Source of the DNA: Owenia fusiformis
Lineage: Eukaryota; Annelida; Polychaeta; Sabellida; Oweniidae
Direction of reading: 5' to 3'
Assembly: GCA_903813345.2 (NCBI GenBank)
Contig: CAIIXF020000007.1
Location: 29,809,564-29,873,563 of the forward strand
DNA: 64,000 nucleotides
Positions 1 to 11,597 of this stretch are shown here, piece after piece (the first letter of the stretch is position 1; every line of letters starts with the position of its first letter). The notes beneath the pieces are model-generated. The model was not told the DNA's origin, did not search any database, and worked only from the letters and a program-made list of their open reading frames with translations. The translations under genes and the position numbers were made by a program.

Positions 1-131
1 CTACCCCCAGGCTCCTCTACATTCACTATATATTTCCTAAATCATAGTCAAGTAAGGAGGGACTGACCCACCTGTCTGCGATTCGTTATGCATGTATAAC
101 CAAAATATGGTTTTCATTTGAGTGTACTGTA

Positions 132-994
132 TAGGGTGTCTCAAAAAAATGTACCCATAAGTATATCATCACCATTGACAAACCAATCAATATTTTCAGA
201 CATTTTTTGCATGGTCTTGTAGATAAAAGAAGAAAGTTTTTTCCCCTATACAAAGTTTTTAATTCAGTTTTGCCTTTTTGATACTTTAACCCGTTACCTC
301 TTACACCACATATTCAATGTAACCTCATATTTCGATGACAGTCTGCATCCTTACTACTACTACACTGTTTATCACATTTGATATATCTGGTGGAATGTTT
401 TGATTTCTGTTCGGATGCTGGTCTTAAGTTGTTCTAGGTCTCTTAGCTTGGGTTTAGCATAAAATGGCTGGGATTCTAGTGTAGCTTTTGTTGTGTGTAT
501 CATTTTGAGACCACTGTGTTTTCATTTGGATATCATTTGGTCTCCAGGCTAGCCTACCTAACTCTGGAAGGTAACTTCTGAATCATTTGCCGATAATTGA
601 CCTGATTATCTGCCATCGTCATCCTCAAACATCTTTCTCTGTGGCTATTTGAAGGAGTGTTTTAATGCCCATTCCAAGCAAAAAGACCTAGAACAACTTA
701 AGGGCAACATACAAAGAGAAATCCAAAACATTCCACCTGAATTATTATCAAATGTGATGAACATTGTAGCAGTAAGGATACAGGCTGTCATCGAAGTATG
801 AGGTTACATCGATTATGTGGTGTAAAAGGTAAAGGGTTACAGCATAAAAAAGACAAGACTAAAATAAAAATGGTGTATTGAGGAGAAAACTTTCATGTTT
901 ACTCTACATGACCATGCAAAAAATGTCTGAAAATATTGATTGGTTAATCTGTGCTCTTGATATACTTTTGGGTACATTTTTTTGAGACACCCTG
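132..994. mobile_element. Palindromic Tc3/mariner-like element, two transposase tails back to back
   Basis: The ends are inverted copies reading AGGGTGTCTCAAAAAAATGT, flanked by TA on both sides. The two arms (about 132-475 and 655-994) are inverted copies of one another. Each arm carries, reading outward, the C-terminal end of a Tc3/mariner-type transposase. On the plus strand from about 682 the frame reads DLEQLKGNIQREIQNIPPEL and then runs on for about 20 residues to a stop; the left arm holds a decayed copy on the minus strand. The DDE catalytic core is absent, so this is a dead foldback derivative made of two 3' ends. It lies just downstream of the last BBS9 exon seen, probably within an intron of that gene. 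Confidence 0.75.
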
Positions 995-1422
995 TATATA
1001 CTAACTCTTGTTCTCCTTCTAGAGTGGGCAATTTTAAGTAACCAAAATCTGCCTTACTATTTTTCTGAAGTGTCTAACTTCTACAATTTCTCTAAATCTG
1101 TCATAACTTCTACGTCTTTAAGAATTGTGACATATGAATACATCTTTTTAAAGCCCATCCATCTTTTGGCATGGTATATCTGGTTCATCTGTGTTATCGT
1201 AGATATTCTCAAGAATGATGCAGTGTCCCATTTCTAATGACTCATTCTCTAGATGTATTATGTAAGTTACTTATTTTCTATATATTTAATATTGCATCTT
1301 CTTTCACATTGGGGAATTTTAAAAAAAACCGTTTGACTTTTGAGAACACAAAATCTGCATGATCTCCCACTAGTGCAAAGCTTATTGGATGGTGAAAATT
1401 CCTACATTTTATTTGTACTTAC

Positions 1423-4400
1423 CAACCATTGGGAACATTAGCACTGGTTTATCTACTACTAGTGGTGGGGCTACATGGATGGTGACATTAACATTATTGG
1501 CAGTCGACTTGGCCTTCAGTTGGATCTAAAACCATACATCATTCACATATACATTTCATTGCATGGATACCAAGTTTAATATACTAATGCAGGAGTTTCA
1601 CTAGAATTTCTCACAATAGGCTAAATAATTGAAAACAACAGGCAAAATTAATGGAAAACATAAATTTAACATGGAAAAATCCCTAAAACAGGCAATTTTG
1701 TGAAAACAACCGGTGAAAATCTCCTGTCGCCTGCTGCTAATGAAACCCCTGCTAATGAATACAATTCTAAAATAATGATTTCACCATGAAAAATCTAAGA
1801 TTGAAAGTTCAGGTTTTCCAAAATCTAAAGAAGCTAGATGCACGAAGGTCGTATTGTCAAGCTATATTTTCCAAATCCTCAACATATTTTAGACTGAAAC
1901 ATGATAGAGAAATATAATGCCATATCAATCTTAGGCTAGTATCAGGTCTTTGTTCCTCCCAGTTATCTATTTTCCTAACCCTATACTAGTGAGCTTAATG
2001 TAAGTCAGATTTTGAATTAATATGAAAACTCACAGTTACTGTTATAGATGGCACTGGGGTGTCTTCATCTGTGATAGATGTCTCCAAAGCTCGCTAAAAT
2101 GTAAACACAGCAATGTATAATACATTCATACATATCATAAGATGAATGCCTCTAAGAAAATAAGGAAATACTATTATAATTAATATGTACTGAAAATTAC
2201 TCAGGTAGTTATTTTATAAGGCCTTCTTTGAGTACATTTTGAGTAAGGACAGGGAGAGGAAGTAGAAGCGAAACATTTAGAGATAAGTAGAAAGTACATT
2301 AATTTCTTTACTTTCATCATTCCATACCTGTTCCCTAAACAAACAAGATGAGGTGTAATATTGAAATGATGACTGATTAGAGGGACTTACTGAAGGAGCA
2401 TCAAGGTTTGGAGGTACACTTGAGATGATTTCGATATCAGTTCCTGATGACTTTGCCACTGGTACTGCAGCTGCAAATACATATTTTTGATTTTTTGTGA
2501 GTGTGAAACTACTATGATGTGACTCGGTAGAATTTAAGACTCGCTTCCACAGAAGGCACATCAGTAATCACCCATGATTGCAATTATTCTTTTAAATTAA
2601 CACAATAACTCAATTGTCAACAAAGCATCATACATAAATACAGTAAGGCATAATTTTGATATATGTACATGTAGATAATTTTAATTTGGAAATATTGTGT
2701 CATCTTCTCTAGTTAATTTCCTCTGCAAAATAAATGAAAGCCTTTGCACATTATTGTCATGGACAGTATTTTTAACATTCCTACCGATAGATTTTGAAGA
2801 TTCTTTGATTTTCTCAGAGAGTGCAGCGAGTTCCTCATCCAGATCATCATAGTTTGTCTCTCTGCTCTCAGAGGCTGGGGTCATAAAGATGGCAGGGTCA
2901 GTACCCAAGTAGCTACAGTCTAGGTGACCCTCATCACTCAGAGACACAATCACACCCTTAAGATCTCTGAAAATATGAAAAAACAAGTATATATTGAACA
3001 CTTCTTTGACTAGTGTTCACAGTGCAAGGTGTTCACATTAACTAGAAACATACCTGTGAGTCTATAGCATCCATATACTAAATTGGAAAAGATATGACTA
3101 TTAAACTACAATGAAATGCTACAACAAACTTACGACTAAACTTCTAGAAAGTCTGTAGTATTATCTAAATGTAGGACGAATGCCACAAACCAAATGACTT
3201 TTCAAGGCTCTTACCCAAAGTTACCCAGTCTGATCTGAACAGGAGTGTGTTGTAACTGAGCAGCCCATTTCAGGGTGATGTCCTGATAGACCATCAGTGA
3301 GTTTGTGTGAGTACCAACTAGTGTATTCACTGTGCCTTCAGTTACTAAATAAAAAAAAAGTTCATAAAATTAACACTTGAAAACATACATTTCTGTACAT
3401 AACAACTTAACGAACTTAAAAATTAATAACAATCACAAGCTAAACCAAGGGTTCAAAATGTGACCTTATAACATGTGATTCCCCTTTATTGTGAACAAGG
3501 TAATTAAGCCGGTCACTATTTTGACATCAATTATTTCTTGTTTATAGTTTTTAAACTAATATCAAATTAAATAATACTCACCAGTTTTATAAGGCAAAAA
3601 GCAGCTAACATTAAACTCAAATTTTTTGGCAAAGCGAAGCTTCCCAAACTCTGTTACACAGTACAAGTTATGTTCTCCTGGAATATAGACAACATTACTC
3701 TTTAATTCATTAAAAAATACAATTCAAGCTACATGCATTTAAATACATGTAAACTTTCAGTATAGGCTTAAAAATATGCAGTGTACCATACACAGATATG
3801 AATGGTATTACACAGTGTACCATACATAGATATGAATGGTATTACACAGTGTACCATACACAGATTTGAATGGTATTACAAATTACACAAAAATAGTTAT
3901 TTGTGAATGTATAAATCTGACAAAACACTTAAACTAGTTAACATCCTTGTCAAAAGTCCCAGGTCAAAAGTTAAGCTCTAAATATAGATTATCACATAGA
4001 AGGACGTACCCAGTACAAATATGCAGACAGGTGAATTTGGAAAGCTTGAGACTGCAATATCCAAGGCTTGTTCTCCTATGTTCAAACTCCAGTCCATCTG
4101 GAAAACAAATACAATGTTTTGTGGAGTATTTGATGAAATTGATTTATCTAAAAAAGAGGATCATGTTATTCTCATTTTTCTTGCATAAATAGAAGGAATT
4201 TTCGATGTGGGAAAATGAGAAAGAAATGAAAAATTTATCGAACTGATAACTGAAATGTATAATTTCAATGAAAAATGTTCTATATGGTCAAAATATAAGT
4301 CTGGCTTTAATCATTTGCAACAACGTATTTCTAAGTGTTGCCTTTTTAATTCGAAGTCAGCTTCCCATAATACTACAAAGAGTAACATACAATACAAAGA

Positions 4401-7400
4401 CAACTAATGTAAAGGTATTAAAGGGCTATCATCTTACTGCAACACGCTTGCCTGACTTGAGACTCTGGGACTCTTCCTTAGTCTTGGAATCAGTGGCAAC
4501 AGCCAGTACTTGGTACCTGAAATGGCAAGGCAGTCAATTCTTAACAAGGGTGAAATAAAAGCAGGCCATGTGAAAGATGGAACAGACATTAAAGGACAAC
4601 TGAAATAGGTTTTCTTAACTTGCAGCTACAAAAATGCGGTTTTCTTTGTTGTAAGCCCAACATAGAGTTCTTGCGATAGCCATTATAAAAGAAATAAGTG
4701 ATCTCTCAAGCAATGAAGTGGGTGAACATTAATTTGCACCAACTTGACAATGTTCAAAGTGACTCAAATCATAGATATTTCTTTTCATTGCTGTTGTTTT
4801 TTGGTTTTATCCCTTTTAGGACATATTCTTACATATGTAGATGTGTTCTAGAGGTGTATGGTATTAACTTACTTGTAACACTCTATGTGTCTACTGCTTG
4901 ATACAGTTATAAAGCTATCAGTTTTAGCCAGGTAAACCAGAGGTCCTGGTAGCAATGCACCAGGGAGAAACCGGCTAAAAGCAAAACTTTCCTGTTCAAA
5001 TACACTAATTGTACCATCCATTGACTGCACACATATGAAGTCACGGCCTGAAAGTACATACATTATCAACCCTAAAATGTATGTCTTTGACACCCAAAAT
5101 ACACAAATCACATTGACAGTCCTACCTTAATGTAAACCATGTAACCTTTTTTAAAGTTTTGTGTCAAAGTTTGTTTCTAAGGATTTACAACATTGATTAC
5201 ACTCCAAAGCCTCATTCCAAAGAGTGTAAAAATGTACACAAGCATTTCAATAATGTCTGCATGAATATTACCTTTTACACCACCAAAAGGTCCATAGCAG
5301 AAGCAGAAAGCTGTTCTCTGTAAATTGTGTTCATAAACGAGACTCAGCTTACAGTGGCTTCCATGTTCAACTGCACCTACCACAGCTGTAATACAAATGG
5401 AGAATATTGGCAAATATGAACAAGACACTGACATGCAAGAGGCTATTTCAATAAGTAAAGGGAGGGTAAAGCCTAAAAAAATTAAAATCAACTTGGGCAT
5501 TTTTAAAATGTCCATAAGTTTGAAATCAGAAGGGAAAAGGCTGACAGTATACCTTGGGATCTCAGCCTGAGAAGATTAATCTTAAATCACAATACATTAC
5601 AATATATTATCAAATGATGGTGAAAGTTCTAGCAATCTGACTGGTTCGTTGTGATGTAAGGTTCTCCTTTATTTTTAATTGATGGGATACAAGATCCACA
5701 TTTCACTCTGACATCATCATTTTCTATTTAAGAACCATTTAAAACACAAAATATACCCAATATGATTGAAAAATGATTATATTGTAACATGACATCCAAA
5801 GATGTATAACTTCTTATAGAGTCTAGTGCAGTACATGTTATACAATTATATGCATTACCTGTTAAAGAATAAACTGCTATTTTCCTTGGGTGAAGTATTG
5901 CAAGGCTAAGGTTTTCATTGTTGCCACTGCCTCTGAAATATCAGATCAAGTCAGTCATGATATTGTGTGTACATTTAAACTTATATTTACATTTATTCTC
6001 ACCTAAATGCTTTAGTCTCATGTGAGTATCAGTCAGTGATCTCCTTTTTATTAAAAGGAATGTAGTCTGATTTATACCCTGTAACAAGATTTCATTTGAA
6101 GGTGTCATTCAGCAAATTAAATCTTTTTTAAATATTACGAGGTTTAGATATTAAAGTAAAAACAAAAATAAGTGTTCCACTTGGAAGGTGTTCCGCTAAT
6201 AGAGGTGTTTCACTTGTACATGTACAGTGGTCTCCACAGGATTTTTTCTCAAGTGGGCGCAAAATTCTAATTTTCACAATTCAGACCAAAATTGGTCAAA
6301 ATATGCCAATTTTTCATAATTTTTCTCATTTTCCAGTGGGTGCAAATGGACTATCAGGTGGGTGCAAGCCTATTTTCAAAATCGCAGGTGTGTGCTGGGC
6401 CCACTTGCTTTAATGCTGGTATGGGGAGATCACTGGTGTATATGTATTGTACTTACGCTATGAAGTGTCCTGCCTCCACTTGCAGGATTGGCTGGGGTAA
6501 CTGCTGCTCTATTAGGACATCTTCTGGCTTGTAACCACTCCATCCAGACTCAGTCTTCAATGGCTGGGGCCTGAATATTCTCAAAACCCCATGGAAACTA
6601 CCAACTATTACTTTATCTGAAAGAATAATGATGTACATAAATAACTCCTGTATTTAATATGGTAATTCTGTAATGTGTAAAAGTAAAGATATAACAATCA
6701 CATGAAATTATATTTTGTATCAAAATTGCTTAGTTTAAAATCATGACTGTCCAATAGAACAGTATTTACTTACATCATCATTGACAAGGGGTGAACGCTC
6801 TTTAATAGCTCAGTTAAGAACTGGTATACTTCCTTTAGCAATAGAAACGGGGAGATTTACTCAACCAAAAACTCCAGTAAACCAAAGACAGTGCCAAATT
6901 TGTAACTCAAATGAAATTGAAAATGAAACGCATTTTGTATTTGAGTGTATTATTCAGAAGCTCGAAACTCTTTCCTTCAAGATTCCTTTAAAGATATCTT
7001 TGAAAATAAAAAATATATTAAATGCTTTGGAAAGTATTTGCAAAAAATATTCTATATAAGGAAAAGAGTTTTATTTAAAAATCAAAATCAATAATGATGT
7101 TGAGCTGAACTGCACTAATTTTATATTTGTATTGTTAAAATTATTATGTATTATTATTATATAACTTATGTAAAATGTGTCTCATAAGCCCAGGTAGGGC
7201 TGGCTATCTTAGATAGGTGACACTTAAATAAATGAATAAATAAATAAATATAAAAATCATAATGAATGTTTGGTATGCATGTAATACATAGTACAATGTA
7301 ATATCATGTACAGCTGCATAAAATTATATTTCTGTCTCATGAAATACATGTACCGGTATTGTACAAAAATATATAAAGATTTTGTTTTCAAATTATATCA

Positions 7401-7564
7401 CTCAATAAGTACTACCTAAATGAGAAACTTAATCCCAGAAAAGACACTATACCTTGTCCGTTTGCTGCATTATCAATATTTGCGACACATAAACACCCAC
7501 AATCGTATTCTTCATCCTCCCCAACAACAGTCGACCACCATTCACGTGCCTTAAACAGCGACAT
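1423..7564 (-). CDS. BBS9: BBS9 (PTHB1), BBSome subunit, N-terminal half; 3' end off window
   Basis: BBS9 is a core subunit of the BBSome, the coat complex that moves membrane proteins in and out of cilia. Thirteen coding exons, in order of translation: 7564-7453, 6616-6457, 5932-5859, 5385-5272, 5047-4873, 4516-4438, 4097-4010, 3677-3582, 3344-3215, 2966-2785, 2470-2391, 2093-2034, 1525-1423. All have AG/GT borders and phases that join without a shift, giving about 484 residues. The start MSLFKAREWWST, the segment VYEHNLQRTAF, the QSMDG..FEQES..F.RFLPG block, DWSLNIGEQALDI and DLKGVIVSLSDEGHL match vertebrate PTHB1 closely. The visible part is the beta-propeller and the start of the following domain; human BBS9 is about 887 residues, so roughly 400 residues lie left of base 1. 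Introns hold a LINE tail (about 6775-7250) and a 34-bp tandem repeat. Confidence 0.96.
3781..3882. repeat. 34-bp tandem repeat, three copies, in a BBS9 intron
   Basis: The unit starting GTGTACCATACACAGATATG repeats at 3781, 3815 and 3849 with one or two substitutions per copy. It sits in the BBS9 intron between exons 4010-4097 and 3582-3677. No function is visible. Confidence 0.9.
6230..6440. repeat. Low-complexity GTGGGCGC/GGGCCCAC repeat in BBS9 intron 2
   Basis: This stretch begins GTGGTCTCCACAGGATTTT and ends GGGGAGATCACTG. It holds repeated GTGGG(C/T)GCAA motifs and AAATT runs, and looks like a decayed MITE. It ends just before the splice donor of BBS9 exon 2. Its family is not recognised. 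Confidence 0.45.
6775..7250 (+). mobile_element. 5'-truncated LINE tail with C-terminal Cys-His knuckle
   Basis: An open frame (6781-7059, ending in TAA) contains RSLIAQLRTGILPL, followed by C-x2-C...H-x4-C (CQICNSNEIENETHFVFEC). This is the C-terminal zinc knuckle that follows reverse transcriptase in Jockey/CR1-type LINEs. Downstream is a short 3' UTR (CAGGTAGGGCTGGCTATC, then GATAGGTGACACTTAAATAA) and a tail of AAATGAATAAAT repeats at about 7227-7250. The insertion is in intron 1 of BBS9, antisense to the gene. Reverse transcriptase and endonuclease are missing, as expected from incomplete reverse transcription. No clear target duplication was found. Confidence 0.8.
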
Positions 7565-7960
7565 CTATTAGCCTAAAAAGAAATTAGTTGTTGGTTAGAT
7601 TCAGTTGAGTAATAACTCGAGATACTACACCAAAACACATGAACATCATCCGGCTAGAAGAACACAACAGCATAAAAACAGACCCAAAACAGCATAAAAA
7701 TAGACCCGAAACTTTAGACCCTAGGTTTTTACCTTCTTCCAGACACATAAAAGAAACATATGTTTTATATATGCTTCTTCAAAAGCCATTCCGGCCTTGC
7801 ATGAGCTATGAAACAACTTGTATTGTATAATATAGATTGTATACAACTTGTATAATGAATAATTACATTCATTAGTTCTCACTTGTGCTTTTCCAATATT
7901 GAACATACCTGAGTGTATCTCTGTCTAGAATGTGAATTCATATACCTGTCTATATATAGA

Positions 7961-8150
7961 GGTTATTTAATGGGAGGGATGGAATATGGATTTTATTCCG
8001 AGGGAAAATATGATATTGGCCAAGGAAAATATCATATTGACCGAGGGCGATAGCCCGAGTGTCAATATGATATTTTCTGAGGCCAATATCATATTTTCTC
8101 AAGGAATAAATCCATATTCCATCACGACCATCAATAACCTATTTATTTCA
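7961..8150. repeat. 190-bp palindromic element with GCCC/GGGC centre
   Basis: The left half runs AGGTTATTTAATGGG...GGAATATGGATTTTATTCC. The right half is its inverse, GGAATAAATCCATATTCC...CAATAACCT. The centre is CGAGGGCGATAGCCCGAG. The inner stem repeats AATATGATATTGGCC and its inverse. No coding capacity. Confidence 0.75.
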
Positions 8151-8309
8151 TAATATTTTAATATTTAATATTTGTCACAGTAATAGACCTTTGTCACAGT
8201 AATAGACGTAAACTAGATGATAATAATTTCAATTTTCCAAACGATTTTTTACTTCCTGTAGAGATGTGCTAGACGAAAAGCGTAAAACTCAAGAGAAATT
8301 ACCGGGAAT

Positions 8310-8412
8310 ATTTCTGATACGGGATCTGATACGGGATTTTTGCTGATACGGGATCCAATACGGGATCTGATACGGGATTTTGGCTGATACGGGATCTGAT
8401 ACGGGATTTTTC
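8310..8412. repeat. Tandem GATACGGGAT repeats
   Basis: At least seven copies of (C)TGATACGGGAT(TTTT) lie in about 100 bp, in mixed 10- and 17-bp spacings. They lie between two palindromic elements. Nothing else is visible here. Confidence 0.8.
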
Positions 8413-8518
8413 AAATAACACTTTTATTCCCTGTTATTTTCCCAGGGAAAACATGTTATTATGGAATAATGGTTGTTATTCATTGTTATTCGAGAGAATA
8501 GCTTAGTTCATATATACT

Positions 8519-8645
8519 GTAAGGGTTATGTACTGGGAGGTTTTGGATACAGGGTTTATCCATCCCAATCCCAAGGGGAATATGTGTACACATATTTCCC
8601 AAGGGATAAACTCTGGATCTGAAACCGGCCGTACATAAAAGATGT
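8519..8645. repeat. Palindromic MITE, copy 1 of the GTTATGTACTGGGAGG family
   Basis: The left arm begins TAAGGGTTATGTACTGGGAG and continues GGTTTTGGATACAGGGTTTATCC. The right arm, beginning GGATAAACTCTGGATC, is a decayed inverse that ends GCCGTACATAAAAG. The same outer sequence occurs inverted at 61800-61939, so these are two insertions of one family. Confidence 0.7.
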
Positions 8646-8839
8646 ATTCCACACCTACAAGCTAAGGTTCTAGGTACATCATACCACATAAATTTCCAAA
8701 ATTCTTAGTTTGTGAGATTTTAACACTCATAATTGCTGGAGCAGATCAATGAATTGATAATAAAAAGTTCAAATGTACTGCATAAGTTTGAAATTTAATT
8801 TTTATTTCGTGAATTGAGTAAAATGTAAATTGAGTTGGC

Positions 8840-9352
8840 AGTATTTTTGTGAACCACATTTTTCCTGAATTACATACCGTTATGAAACCGAACCATACAC
8901 TTTTAGAAACGAACATACCGACGGAGTCCTAACTCAGGTTTGGTTTACAGTAAAATTTTAAATGTTTCGAAATACTTTGAATTAAAAAAATAAACAATCA
9001 AATGATTTACTGCACTCCAGGTAATTTTTTTAATTTAGGGAGTTTCAGCCATGTTAATTTTTTCGAAAATAACGTGGCAAAGAAGCACACAAAAGTCACA
9101 CATATGATAGCCAAACTACAAAGCAAACTAAAATATACAAAAGTTTGGCCATTTACATGTATAAATGTTGATATTTTTACATATACTGTTTCAATAGTCC
9201 TTTGGTTGCTTATTTTTTGGATTCAAGGTACTTTGAAACATTTAAAATTTTACTGTAAACCAAACCTGAGTTAGGACTCGGTCAGTATGTTCGTTTCTAA
9301 AAGTGTATGGTTCGGTCAGAAAAAATGTGGTTCCCGAAAATACTACCATTCA
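8840..9352. mobile_element. 510-bp foldback element, arms about 140 bp
   Basis: The left arm (about 8840-8985) holds CCATACACTTTTAGAAACGA and CTCAGGTTTGGTTTACAGTA. The right arm (about 9222-9352) is its inverse complement (TACTGTAAACCAAACCTGAG ... TCGTTTCTAAAAGTGTATGG). The inner 230 bp are unique and non-coding. No target duplication was found. Confidence 0.75.
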
Positions 9353-9622
9353 CTAAGTGGAATGAAAAGTGTGTGGCATCGAACGGAGAGCATAACTTGA
9401 CATTGTTTTAGCGTCTAAATCATAAAAAGCTAAATTTTTGTTTTATTTTGTTTTTCCAACATTGCTGCTCTGATAGTACATGACCATCGCCATACATCAG
9501 CATACCTAGATTCCATAGCTAGGATAAAGAATAGGCTATAAGATTGACTGAGCTCTGACTCTGAGCTGTAAAAATGATTCCAAGAATTTGGAGACAAGCT
9601 CACTTTTTGTTTTAGTACTTAC

Positions 9623-9785
9623 TTGATTTGTTGCTGGAGTATCACTTATATTTTCCAATCATTCCGAATCATCTAAAGGATAAAATAGTCGTACTATTTG
9701 CGTTATCATGATTCACATAATGTATATGTTGTCAAATGAACGTAAAAATAAATATTTTGCAAATATTTTTCAGATATTTTGTTTT
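9623..9785 (-). other. Putative 5' untranslated exon of BBS9
   Basis: Reading on the minus strand, sequence ending AACAAATCAA is followed by a consensus donor GTAAGTAC at 9622-9615. That donor can join the acceptor eight bases upstream of the BBS9 ATG at 7564. The 5' limit is not defined; transcription probably starts near the NRF-1 site. The exon is inferred from splice signals alone. Confidence 0.4.
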
Positions 9786-9796
9786 GCGCATGCGCG
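9785..9796. promoter_or_regulatory. NRF-1 consensus site, likely BBS9 core promoter
   Basis: TGCGCATGCGCG at 9785-9796 is an exact match to the NRF-1 consensus YGCGCAYGCGCR in otherwise AT-rich DNA. NRF-1 sites commonly lie within tens of bases of the start of broadly expressed animal genes. Its position next to a candidate BBS9 5' exon fits a core promoter. Confidence 0.5.
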
Positions 9797-9969
9797 TTTC
9801 TAGTACAAATTTGTGGTTGTGATTCAGCAATCACGAAATAATCTATATGTGAGCAATGAGCATACAAACTGTAGCACCTCCTTCAATGGTACTGTACTGT
9901 CATAGTTAATATGTTATTAATCTGAATTTATAGGAATTTCATAAAGAGGGGATAGGGACAAGTTTATTG

Positions 9970-10230
9970 ACACTCTGCACTGGCAGATACAGGGGGGGGG
10001 GGCATGAGTTAGCCATCACAATTTCGAATTGGCCCAAAAATTTGGTAGGGTCTCAACTATTGAGCCTCTTTTCACTATTACTTGGCCTTTTGGACCTTAT
10101 TTTTTATTTATAGGCCAAATTATCAATAATGGCCTTCAATTTTGAAAATTTGGTCCCAGATTTATTAGGGTGCAAATTATTTTCGGAGTTAATCTTTGCC
10201 CCCCCCCATTGTTAGTTTCATTGCAATATA
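9970..10230. mobile_element. MITE of the CACTGGCGGATCC family, decayed copy
   Basis: The left end is GCACTGGCAGATACAGGGGG with a G run. The interior has repeated GGCC/AAATT segments, and the right side has a run of nine C followed by ATTGTTAG. It lies directly beside a better preserved copy at 10235-10490. No coding capacity. Confidence 0.55.
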
Positions 10231-10234
10231 CAAG

Positions 10235-10490
10235 GCACTGGCGGAACCAGAAATTATCAAGGGGGGGGGGGGATTTTTAGTCTGGAAAAATTTTGGGCCC
10301 CAACCAAAAATTGGGCCCGAATTTTGAAAAATTAAGGCCCTTTTTGATAAATTGGCACAAAATAGGCCTAACAGGCCAAATTATGCCAAAAATGCCTATT
10401 TTTGAGTCCCTTTTATTTTTCTTCTTTCGTTTGGGGCCCAAAAACTTAAAAAAATTCTGGGTCCCCCGGATCCGCCACTGCATTGTATAC
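10235..10490. mobile_element. MITE of the CACTGGCGGATCC family, intact ends
   Basis: The ends are GCACTGGCGGAACC and, inverted, GCAGTGGCGGATCC. Inside the ends are a G12 run and its CCCCC counterpart, then inverted GGGCCCAAAAATT segments. The short open frames on both strands here are by-products of this near-palindrome. Such ends are seen in hAT-type MITEs, but no target duplication could be fixed. Relatives are at 51010-51265 and, partly, 63303-63384. Confidence 0.7.
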
Positions 10491-10596
10491 TTCAATGAAT
10501 CCATTAATTTTGATAGTCCAAGCGCCGGATAGATCGAGATCCATGATATACCCGATAGGTTTCAGAAGCTCTCTATTAAGAAGCGAAGTCCAACGA

Positions 10597-10730
10597 ATAT
10601 TTATTTATTTATTTATTTAGATATACACTTTTTTAACAGTGGCACTCTTACATCATAAGGTGCATCTAATCGAAAGTATCCACAATGCCATGTTGGTTAA
10701 AAACAGAACATTTTATCAAACTAAAATGAG
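10597..10730 (-). mobile_element. LINE 3' tail, minus strand, (TTTA)n end
   Basis: A run of TTTA units (about 10597-10619) is followed by GATATACACTTTTTTAACAG and GGCACTCTTACATC. Read on the minus strand this is a LINE 3' end closing in (AAATAAATAAAT). No protein remains. The flanking AAGCGAAGTCCAACGAAT recurs in altered form near 43480. Confidence 0.45.
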
Positions 10731-11381
10731 TCTTAAAAAGAATTAAACCATAGGTATGTTAATATTTACTTAAGTAGGGTTGTCCCAGAGAACCTGATGA
10801 TGGGTGATGGATGAAATTTTTCGTTTTGTCTAATTTTATGTTAAACTATATATAGTAGAAAGATATAAAATTTCCCAAAATATTTTATTCTGAGAACCTT
10901 TTTTTGCAAAGTTATGCCATCATTTAGAAATAGGGGTAAACTTCTTAATTTTATCCTGATTTCCAGGGATTTGGGCATTATTTTCAACCCAATCTTACAA
11001 ACATACCCTATTTCACATGCTCTGTTTATATTTCAATTCATGTGCTTTTGCAAATTTCATCTTTTATTATTATTTATAAAACCTTAAATATTAAGGAAAC
11101 AAAAAAGGAATAATAATTTGACATATACTGTATCTTGTATTTTTTCTCCACGTTAGTATGACATACATACCCCTACCTCATAAATTGGTGATTTTTGTCT
11201 ATTTTTACAAAAAAATTATATTTACACATTCTTTCATAAAATCTCAAGTAGAGTTATACATCATTTAGTTTATGGCTTGTGAGAAATTGAGAATGGGTAT
11301 ATGGTGGGCTTCAAAAGAAGCAAAGAAAATAAGTGGAACTCTTGAGTGTTTTTCTGCCACAGATGAACAAAAATCGAGAAA
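10731..11381. other. Gene-free AT-rich stretch
   Basis: No open frame resembling a protein and no repeat structure was recognised. Confidence 0.5.
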
Positions 11382-11583
11382 AAATAGTAAAATTTACCAG
11401 AAATTATGGTAGAATGCCATTTACATATGAATATTAATAGGGAGATATGAGTATGCAAACTTGCATTTCTTTATTACATTTTCAAACTTATTGATGAACT
11501 TTCCAACTAATTCAATAAAATGATATAAAATCTTGAAGATATAAAAGTTCTCCAGCTATTAGGAATATCTGGCAACACTGCTG

Positions 11584-11597
11584 GTTGCCATAGCAAC
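11584..11597. promoter_or_regulatory. RFX X-box motif, copy 1
   Basis: GTTGCCATAGCAAC is an exact fit to the 14-bp RFX X-box (GTHNYYATRRNAAC). RFX factors drive ciliary genes, including BBS genes in worms and vertebrates. It lies about 1.8 kb upstream of the putative BBS9 start, farther than usual for a core X-box. Confidence 0.5.

Larger units (their letters stand above)
7573..9622. other. Probable first intron of BBS9; repeats only
   Basis: The coding exon of BBS9 is preceded by a strong acceptor (TTTCTTTTTAG at about 7573-7583) eight bases before the ATG, so an untranslated exon should lie upstream. The interval holds several palindromic repeats, listed separately, and no open frame resembling a protein. 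Confidence 0.55.

Noticed and set aside
60-115. CRISPR arrays, bacterial operons, tRNA and rRNA genes
   Set aside because: None were found anywhere in the window; the direct repeats present are eukaryotic mini- and microsatellites without spacer structure.
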